Source: Muribaculaceae bacterium
GTDB taxonomy: Bacteria > Bacteroidota > Bacteroidia > Bacteroidales > Muribaculaceae
Assembly (NCBI GenBank): GCA_029052265.1
Contig: JAIDJJ010000055.1
Coordinates: 1-7,587 of the forward strand
Length of the DNA stretch: 7,587 bases
Reading direction: 5' to 3'
Below are positions 1 through 4,464 of this stretch, one piece after another (within the stretch, counting starts at the first letter, position 1; each line of letters starts with the position of its first letter). The position numbers were made by a program, and so were the translations under genes. The notes below the pieces were generated by a model, which worked only from the letters and a program-made list of their open reading frames with translations, made no database searches and was not told the origin of the DNA.

Positions 1-285
1 ACTTTCAAAGACGGGGCCGCATGGGGGGCGATCGATGCCCCGGACTTTTGGATATGCCGCAACTATCAGATAGAAGGGTTTGAAGTGGCAGGGGCAGACA
101 AAGTATTCCATCCTGCCGATTCGGTATGGCTGCATTGGCAAACAAATGAGATGGTCGTGTCAAGCAAAGAGGTACCCGAACCTATTGCAGTACGTTACGG
201 ATGGAAAGATTTCCTCCCCGGCAATCTTCACGGAGGCAACTATCTTCCTTTGATACCTTTCCGCTCTGATGACTGGGAGCCATAA
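1..285 (+). CDS. Sialate O-acetylesterase, C-terminal fragment
   Basis: This is the 3' end of a gene that starts left of the window; 94 codons and a TAA stop are visible in frame from base 1. The residues match the C-terminal end of Bacteroidetes sialate O-acetylesterases of the SGNH-hydrolase type: a 'GFEVAGADKVFHPAD' segment, a short strand reading MVVSS, then 'PIAVRYGWKDF' and the closing 'LPLIPFRSDDW'. Family members (usually 450-700 aa) remove acetyl esters from sialic acids or other glycans, typically in the periplasm, so that glycosidases can act. The catalytic Ser and Asp-His motifs would lie in the missing part, so activity cannot be judged. It is followed by a hairpin terminator, so it is probably the last gene of its transcript. 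The assignment rests on the distinctive C-terminal motif; the exact substrate is not knowable here. Confidence 0.82.
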   Translation, partial: TFKDGAAWGAIDAPDFWICRNYQIEGFEVAGADKVFHPADSVWLHWQTNEMVVSSKEVPEPIAVRYGWKDFLPGNLHGGNYLPLIPFRSDDWEP

Positions 286-356
286 ACAAATTCCCTTCAA
301 AACTGATAATCCGTTAGTATCAAAGCATAAAACCATACACGACTGTAATAAAATGA

Positions 357-388
357 TAAGGCAAGCATCCCCGCTTGCCTTACTTTTT
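357..388 (+). terminator. Intrinsic terminator after the esterase, probably bidirectional
   Basis: A perfect 10-bp stem (357-366 TAAGGCAAGC with 373-382 GCTTGCCTTA) closes a 6-nt loop and is followed by CTTTTT (383-388). It sits 71 bp after the esterase stop. The convergent lipoprotein gene ends at 406, and read on the minus strand the stem is followed by the T-rich TCATTTTATTA, so it probably ends both transcripts. Confidence 0.85.
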
Positions 389-405
389 ACATATCCTCCC
401 AATAT

Positions 406-2097
406 TCAATTCGCATAGAATACATAATACTCCTCCCCATTTATATTCTCAATAAAAATATCATATATCGTAACATCCGTTTCTATATGATTGGGTTCAA
501 CCATAATATTAAGTCTACTTATATTCAAACTATTGATATTGATATCTACATACCAATATCCCCTATACTCATCATAAAACATATTGTCTGGCGTAATGTT
601 GTCATAATTCGAATCAAGTATAGATAAATCATATTTTTTATCTTTCGGATCACTCCAATATATTCTATACCTATACCCTGTCGGGAAATATTTTAAAGAA
701 GGTTCCTTCCATTTTAGCGGAAGTGTGTTAAGCCAGCAATATGTTATATCACCAATATTATACTGAGTTGTAACATCCGGTGCTAATCTATGCAGCAAAT
801 AATACTCTCCTTCAAATGGATAATTATTATAATCACCTATAAGATATGCCAATTTATTATAAAAATCATTATTACTACCTTCATGTTCAGGCAATTTAAA
901 TTCATACGACCTTCCGATGTAAGCTGTATATCCTTCGGGAAGGTAGTTACTGGCAGTTCCATTAAAAACAGCCGAAATATACGGCATATCAAGATTCTCG
1001 ATACTTGCAAAATTAACCTTGTTATTGTAGTCGTTAAATTTACCATTATTCGTTTGATACCAACAGATGACTATGGTCGGCTGGATTTCGATCTCGGGTT
1101 CGGAAGGGATCAATCCCGTCACATTAAAACGATAAATGTAATTGCGTCTTAATCTGTCCCACTCTGATGAAGGGGTGTCTGCCGGTTCCTTCCCTATATA
1201 ATTAATGAGGCGTATCTCGGATTCGTTTCCATTCGAAAGGTTCAATCTGACTCTTCGTCTTTCCGATTCAGCTTCTCCCAAAGAAATTTCAGGCACATAG
1301 ACATAAAATGTGGATTTACCTGCTTCCTCTTTTCTATTAAACACCAAATCAGTTCCTATAACTGCATCCTGATCACTACTTATCACACTACCTGACCGGG
1401 TGTAGTTGCAAAGTATTGCCGAATCTATATTGATCCCATCCTCAAGATTATCCACAATCTCAATTTTAGCCAATCCCCTTGTCATATTTATATCCACTTC
1501 TTTATCCAATGGAAATCCGGCAGTGACCGTCTTTGATCCAAACATCGGTAAAGGGAAATAATCTACATCCGAATCTTTATCTTTCAAATTATCCGGCAGG
1601 AATGCAAATGTAAGATCCTTCAAATCCTGAACAGTATAAATTTCATCAAGGTCTGAAGCCATGATCCCATACCTGCTACAATTTGCAAGAACCATAATAC
1701 TGATATCTCCGGAATATCCGCTTATATCTAAGGGCAGTCTCAATTTATTACCTTCGGTATCAACTCCACTTATATCCTTAGAATACACTTTTTCAATCCT
1801 CTCCCCGCTTTCCGCTTCAAAGACTGCGATCCAGACATCTTCCCAATCAATCTTGCTCTCATTTTCAGTCAAGCTGCTGTCTTCACTTCCGGATCCGTAA
1901 CTGCTTCGGGTAAGCATGCCGGAAGTGTCAAGCCGTAAATTCAGAACCATCTCCGCGCCAATCCACTCCGGTACATGAGAATCTGTTTCACATCCCGCAC
2001 TTAAGAGAATCCACATACCTGTGAACAACCATACCTTTACATTGGAGATAGAATTATTCCGTAGTGCCGGGAGTGGATTATATGAGAAGTATTTCAT
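406..2097 (-). CDS. Fimbrillin-like surface lipoprotein with unrecognised C-terminal domain
   Basis: A 563-aa predicted lipoprotein. A hydrophobic stretch at residues 21-35 ends in LLSAGC, giving Cys36 as the likely lipidation site (the -3 Ser makes the lipobox imperfect). Residues about 48-330 look like the FimA/Mfa fimbrillin superfamily of Bacteroidales: a 'DVWIAVFEAESGE' strand, 'LPMFGSKTV' at 183-191, 'NMTRGLAKIEIVDN' at 204-217, and 'RNYIYRFNVTGL' at 318-329, which normally closes the fimbrillin core. 'MLTRSS' at 61-66 resembles the arginine site cut in some P. gingivalis fimbrillins; this is only a resemblance. Residues about 335-563 match nothing I recognise; they are rich in Tyr, Trp and Asn, as in carbohydrate- or protein-binding beta domains. 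The DNA coding this half is clearly more AT-rich than the rest. The gene stands alone, divergent from the sigma factor, with its own promoter. It may be a fimbrial tip or anchor adhesin; the role is inferred, not shown. Confidence 0.75.
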   Translation of the reverse strand: MKYFSYNPLPALRNNSISNVKVWLFTGMWILLSAGCETDSHVPEWIGAEMVLNLRLDTSGMLTRSSYGSGSEDSSLTENESKIDWEDVWIAVFEAESGERIEKVYSKDISGVDTEGNKLRLPLDISGYSGDISIMVLANCSRYGIMASDLDEIYTVQDLKDLTFAFLPDNLKDKDSDVDYFPLPMFGSKTVTAGFPLDKEVDINMTRGLAKIEIVDNLEDGINIDSAILCNYTRSGSVISSDQDAVIGTDLVFNRKEEAGKSTFYVYVPEISLGEAESERRRVRLNLSNGNESEIRLINYIGKEPADTPSSEWDRLRRNYIYRFNVTGLIPSEPEIEIQPTIVICWYQTNNGKFNDYNNKVNFASIENLDMPYISAVFNGTASNYLPEGYTAYIGRSYEFKLPEHEGSNNDFYNKLAYLIGDYNNYPFEGEYYLLHRLAPDVTTQYNIGDITYCWLNTLPLKWKEPSLKYFPTGYRYRIYWSDPKDKKYDLSILDSNYDNITPDNMFYDEYRGYWYVDININSLNISRLNIMVEPNHIETDVTIYDIFIENINGEEYYVFYAN

Positions 2098-2140
2098 GCG
2101 TTTAGAGGAAATTGGTGTAACACAAAACCTGGAACTTCCA

Positions 2141-2171
2141 CAAAATTAACGATTTTAAATTTATCTGCAAA
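2141..2171 (-). promoter_or_regulatory. Bacteroidetes-type promoter of the fimbrillin-like lipoprotein gene
   Basis: On the minus strand, TTTG (plus-strand 2168-2171) is followed after 19 nt by TAATTTTG (plus-strand 2141-2148), a full match to the Bacteroides sigma-ABfr consensus TTTG-N19-21-TAnnTTTG. Transcription would start near 2135, leaving a leader of roughly 35-40 nt before the ATG at 2097. There is no Shine-Dalgarno sequence, as is usual in this phylum. Confidence 0.72.
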
Positions 2172-2325
2172 TTTAATGCAAGATTTTCTTGGAAACTGTT
2201 TAACTGTGGCATGAAACTATATCACATTCCATACGACTAATGATATGACAACAGTAAGATTGTTTAAACTATCATCTGTATTTTCTCTCAATTATAAACC
2301 ATATCTTCTTTCCCTCAAAAAAATT

Positions 2326-2820
2326 ATGGACACAGACAGCATAACGGATGAGCAACGGTTCCTGCAAGAAATCAAACGCAATAGCGGCATCATCAACAAG
2401 ATCTGCTACTGCTATGCGAAAGACACTGAAGAATTTCGCGATCTCCGGCAGGACGTAATTACAAACATGTGGGCTTACCGGAAATCTTTCCGCGGAGATT
2501 CTTCCGTATCCACATGGATATATCGCCTCGCCCTGAACACCTGCATTTCCGCCCTGCGCAAACGGAAAAGCAAAGGGGAAAAAGTCAGTATCGACTCAAT
2601 AGCCCATCTATCTGCGGAAGACACCGACCTCCCTGCCATGCACAGAGAAATGCATCAGCTTATTTCCTCTCTTTCTGCAGAAGAGAAAGCGATCATTCTT
2701 CTATGGCTCGACGATATGAGCTACGACAACATCGCCGCCATAGTGGGATGCCAGCGCAACACTCTCGCCACACGTCTCCGCAGAATCAAAGAGAAAATCG
2801 TACGTCTTTCAAACAAATGA
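2326..2820 (+). CDS. ECF-family RNA polymerase sigma factor
   Basis: A 164-aa sigma-70 family factor of the extracytoplasmic-function type, which directs RNA polymerase to a small regulon on an external signal. Region 2 covers about residues 18-83, with the region 2.3/2.4 motif 'FRGDSSVSTWIYRLALNT' at 55-72 and a basic 'RKRKSK' tail. An acidic linker follows, then region 4 at about 108-162 with the helix-turn-helix around 'MSYDNIAAIVGCQRNTLATR' (131-150). I chose the ATG at 2326, preceded by an A-rich CAAAAAAATT stretch, over the in-frame ATG at 2245: the extra 27 residues do not resemble the family, and 164 aa is a normal ECF length. The gene diverges from the fimbrillin-like lipoprotein (228 bp between starts). 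The next gene downstream is a four-TM protein, not a recognisable FecR-type anti-sigma. No SusC/SusD pair is visible. The regulon is unknown. Confidence 0.9.
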   Translation: MDTDSITDEQRFLQEIKRNSGIINKICYCYAKDTEEFRDLRQDVITNMWAYRKSFRGDSSVSTWIYRLALNTCISALRKRKSKGEKVSIDSIAHLSAEDTDLPAMHREMHQLISSLSAEEKAIILLWLDDMSYDNIAAIVGCQRNTLATRLRRIKEKIVRLSNK

Positions 2821-2863
2821 CGTATCCTGTGGCAAAACACCATCTGTGGCTTATATAATACCG

Positions 2864-2884
2864 AGTTGTCCGAACAACTTTTTT
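2864..2884 (+). terminator. Weak terminator or attenuator between sigma and membrane-protein genes
   Basis: A 6-bp stem (AGTTGT 2864-2869 with ACAACT 2874-2879) with a CCGA tetraloop runs straight into six T residues (2879-2884). The stem is short, so termination would be partial. It lies 44 bp after the sigma-factor stop and 38 bp before the next start, and could lower expression of the membrane protein relative to the sigma factor. Confidence 0.5.
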
Positions 2885-2922
2885 GAAACAACTATTTAAG
2901 AAGATGCTTAAAAACTAAAAAA

Positions 2923-3519
2923 ATGGAAAATCAAACTCAAATAAAAGATCTTGATCAACTCAAATCCATGTGGCTTGATCTCAACCGCCGCGTAGAACGC
3001 CTCGAAAACCAAACGCTTGAAGATGGGCGGAAAGCCGTCTCCGGCAAAATAACCACCGCCCGTGAGGATCTCGCCGCACGTTACAAACGGTTTATGATAG
3101 TAGGGTTCATGATGGGAATTCTATTCCCGATGTTCCTCTTCACATCACGTTCCGACTTCTTCCCTGATGAGACAATAAAATATGTGTCGACTGCCCTTTT
3201 CTTCTCCTATTTTATAACAGCCGGCGTCATGGACGCATATCTGTATAATGAAGTAAAGGGAATAGACCTTGCGGTCATGACCGTCAATCAGGTTATCAGG
3301 CGTGCACGCACATTAAAACGGCGACACCACATATTCATGATTATACTTATCCCCTTTGCCGTGGTATGCCTGACCGTATTCGTAATTCCCCTCATTAACG
3401 AACCCTTTATAATCTCAGGAATGATCGCAGGTGGAATCGCAGGCTTAGCAATCGGGCTAAGGCAATATTTCAGGATGATGCGCGACTATCGCGAAATGAT
3501 GCAGCAATATTCCGATTGA
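2923..3519 (+). CDS. Four-TM membrane protein with coiled-coil N-terminus, candidate sigma partner
   Basis: A 198-aa protein that I do not recognise as a named family. Residues 1-55 are hydrophilic and helical, with heptad-like spacing of Leu/Met ('LDQLKSMWLDLNRRVERLEN', 10-29), suggesting a short coiled coil. Four membrane segments follow at about 57-74, 85-106, 136-157 and 162-179; a basic loop (125-135, RRARTLKRRHH) lies between the second and third, and a charged tail, 'RQYFRMMRDYREMMQQYSD', ends the protein. Basic residues flanking the segments favour both ends being cytoplasmic. The ATG follows the A-rich ACTAAAAAA, a typical Bacteroidetes start. It is 102 bp downstream of the ECF sigma gene on the same strand with no clear promoter between, so the two are probably co-transcribed, read through a weak hairpin. 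Position suggests an anti-sigma factor or signal sensor holding the sigma at the membrane; there is no FecR or zinc anti-sigma motif, so this is inference. Confidence 0.72.
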   Translation: MENQTQIKDLDQLKSMWLDLNRRVERLENQTLEDGRKAVSGKITTAREDLAARYKRFMIVGFMMGILFPMFLFTSRSDFFPDETIKYVSTALFFSYFITAGVMDAYLYNEVKGIDLAVMTVNQVIRRARTLKRRHHIFMIILIPFAVVCLTVFVIPLINEPFIISGMIAGGIAGLAIGLRQYFRMMRDYREMMQQYSD

Positions 3520-3548
3520 GATTCTCAATTGCGACAATACTGAGAATC
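3520..3548 (+). terminator. Hairpin directly after the membrane-protein stop codon
   Basis: GATTCTCA (3520-3527) pairs with TGAGAATC (3541-3548), and inside it ATTG (3528-3531) pairs with CAAT (3535-3538), giving a 12-bp stem with a 2-nt bulge and a 3-nt loop. It begins on the base after the TGA stop. The following sequence (ATGTTCCTTATTT) has only scattered T residues, so it may act as a 3' end stabiliser or a weak terminator. Confidence 0.5.
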
Positions 3549-3668
3549 ATGTTCCTTATTTGCCAATTTCCAGTCTGAAAACTCCACAAAAATGAAGTTT
3601 TAAATGATTTATTTTAATTTATTCTATCTTATTGGGGCATAATCATTCCCTAATTTAAGATTTTTAAT

Positions 3669-3676
3669 TAATTTTG
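3669..3676 (+). promoter_or_regulatory. -7 promoter box for the HU-TSCPD operon
   Basis: TAATTTTG at 3669-3676 matches the Bacteroidetes -7 box TAnnTTTG, 30 bp before the HU start. The -33 position holds only ATTCCC instead of TTTG, so the upstream element is weak. The surrounding 3598-3676 is very AT-rich, which could act as an upstream element. Transcription would start near 3681, leaving a leader of about 25 nt. Confidence 0.55.
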
Positions 3677-3706
3677 CACTCTGAAACCAAATCATGTAAC
3701 TGAGAA

Positions 3707-3994
3707 ATGACAAAGGCAGAAATAACCAACGAAATTTCAAGAGCCACAGGTATCGACAAAGAGAATGTGCTCCAGGTTGTAGAGAAGTTCATGGAAGTTG
3801 TAAAAGACAGCCTCGGCAAAGGTGAAAACGTTTACCTCCGTGGGTTCGGCAGCTTCATCGTGAAGGAACGTGCGGAAAAGACAGGCCGTAATATCTCCAA
3901 GAATACAGCTGTCATCATCCCCGCCCACAAGATCCCTTCTTTCAAGCCCTGCAACACATTCAAAGAGATGGTTGCTGAAAGAACTTCCAAGTAA
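3707..3994 (+). CDS. HU/IHF-family nucleoid DNA-binding protein
   Basis: A 95-aa protein of the bacterial histone-like HU/IHF family, which binds and bends DNA as a dimer. The two N-terminal helices occupy about residues 2-38 ('TKAEITNEISRATGIDKENV' and following), the signature 'GFGSF' is at 46-50, and the beta-arm runs from about 53 to 78 with 'GRNISKNTAVIIPAHKIPSFKP' containing the arm-tip proline (Pro72) that intercalates between base pairs in this family. Length is standard (90-100 aa). The arm sequence lacks the PxTG of classical HU, so it is a divergent paralogue; HU and IHF subunits cannot be separated by eye. The stop codon TAA overlaps the next ATG as TAATG, implying translational coupling to the TSCPD gene. 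A -7 box sits 30 bp upstream. Confidence 0.93.
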   Translation: MTKAEITNEISRATGIDKENVLQVVEKFMEVVKDSLGKGENVYLRGFGSFIVKERAEKTGRNISKNTAVIIPAHKIPSFKPCNTFKEMVAERTSK

Positions 3995-4251
3995 TGACCG
4001 GAAAATTTCAGTACACCACCGAAGGGACCTGCTCCCGTCTCATTGAGATCGAGATGGAAGATGGGGTGATCAAAGAGGTAAGTTTCCTCGGAGGATGTCA
4101 TGGCAACCTGCAAGGAATCTCAGCTTTGATCAAAGGGATGAAACCTGAAGACGTCATCAAGCGCCTTGAAGGTATCAGATGTGGCAATAAACCCACCTCT
4201 TGCCCCGATCAACTCTCAGCAGCATTGCGAAGCATTTCTGCAACGCAATAA
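3994..4251 (+). CDS. TSCPD-domain protein, four-cysteine, function unknown
   Basis: An 85-aa protein of the small stand-alone TSCPD family (TIGR03905-like). The name-giving motif is at residues 68-72 in 'RCGNKPTSCPDQL'. Four cysteines (13, 35, 63, 70) lie in the motifs 'GTCSRLIEIE', 'FLGGCHGN', 'RCGN' and 'TSCPD', a pattern suited to binding a metal such as zinc or iron. The same domain occurs at the C-terminus of some ribonucleotide reductases, especially the B12-dependent type; the role of the free-standing form is not established as far as I know. It starts inside the HU stop codon (TAATG, 1-nt overlap) and is followed by a strong terminator, so the two genes form a closed two-gene operon. 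The full domain is present with no truncation. Confidence 0.88.
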   Translation: MTGKFQYTTEGTCSRLIEIEMEDGVIKEVSFLGGCHGNLQGISALIKGMKPEDVIKRLEGIRCGNKPTSCPDQLSAALRSISATQ

Positions 4252-4271
4252 AATGAGACCGGATCAAACTC

Positions 4272-4324
4272 TTGAAAAGACAACACCCGTACGGATTCAT
4301 ACCGTACGGGTGTTGTCTTTTCAA
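4272..4324 (+). terminator. Strong intrinsic terminator of the HU-TSCPD operon
   Basis: A perfect 23-bp stem (4272-4294 with 4302-4324) with a 7-nt loop ATTCATA has a GC-rich core (ACACCCGTACGG / CCGTACGGGTGT) and outer A/T bases, giving AAAA before and TTTT after it. It lies 20 bp past the TSCPD stop. The A and T tracts on either side make it able to work in both directions, insulating the regulator gene that follows. Confidence 0.93.
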
Positions 4325-4400
4325 TAATTTTATAATTTGCGGATAAGTAAGAAAGCATGCCTACACGTATTAGTATAATGTCGGGCATCATATGCTAAAA

Positions 4401-4432
4401 TTTGGAAGATTTGCCAAAAAAGTATAATTTTG
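4401..4432 (+). promoter_or_regulatory. Bacteroidetes-type promoter of the propeller-AraC regulator
   Basis: TTTG (4401-4404), a 20-nt spacer, and TAATTTTG (4425-4432) match the sigma-ABfr consensus fully. Transcription would start at about 4436-4440, some 20-25 nt before the regulator ATG at 4461. The promoter lies between the strong terminator and the gene, so the regulator is its own transcription unit. Confidence 0.78.
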
Positions 4433-4443
4433 TATCGGCACAA

Positions 4444-4464
4444 ATGCAAAACTTCATGGAATGA
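4444..4464 (+). other. Six-codon upstream ORF overlapping the regulator start
   Basis: ATG at 4444 opens a six-codon frame (MQNFME) whose TGA stop (4462-4464) overlaps the regulator start ATG (4461-4463) as ATGA. A second ATG in the same small frame is at 4456. It would lie just inside the predicted transcript start, so it could modulate regulator translation by coupling; chance is also plausible at this size. Confidence 0.25.

Noticed and set aside
160..402. 80-aa minus-strand frame across the esterase end and terminator
   Set aside because: It runs through the hairpin terminator and antisense to the conserved esterase C-terminus; no domain or start context supports it.
790..1152. 120-aa open frame on the plus strand
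   Set aside because: It is antisense to the lipoprotein gene in an AT-rich part; its Ile-rich low-complexity product looks like a shadow of that composition, and it has no promoter or domain.
2131..2165. GGAACTT at 2131 followed by TTTAAA, resembling an E. coli sigma-E promoter on the plus strand
   Set aside because: Bacteroidetes ECF factors do not generally follow the E. coli sigma-E consensus, the -10 match is poor, and the site overlaps the better-supported minus-strand promoter.
2245..2325. Extended start for the sigma factor at ATG 2245 (191 aa)
   Set aside because: The 27 extra residues have no similarity to sigma region 1 or 2; the internal ATG at 2326 gives a normal ECF length and follows an A-rich start context.
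3832..4113. 93-aa minus-strand frame spanning the HU/TSCPD junction
   Set aside because: Both sense-strand genes here have clear family matches; the antisense product has none.
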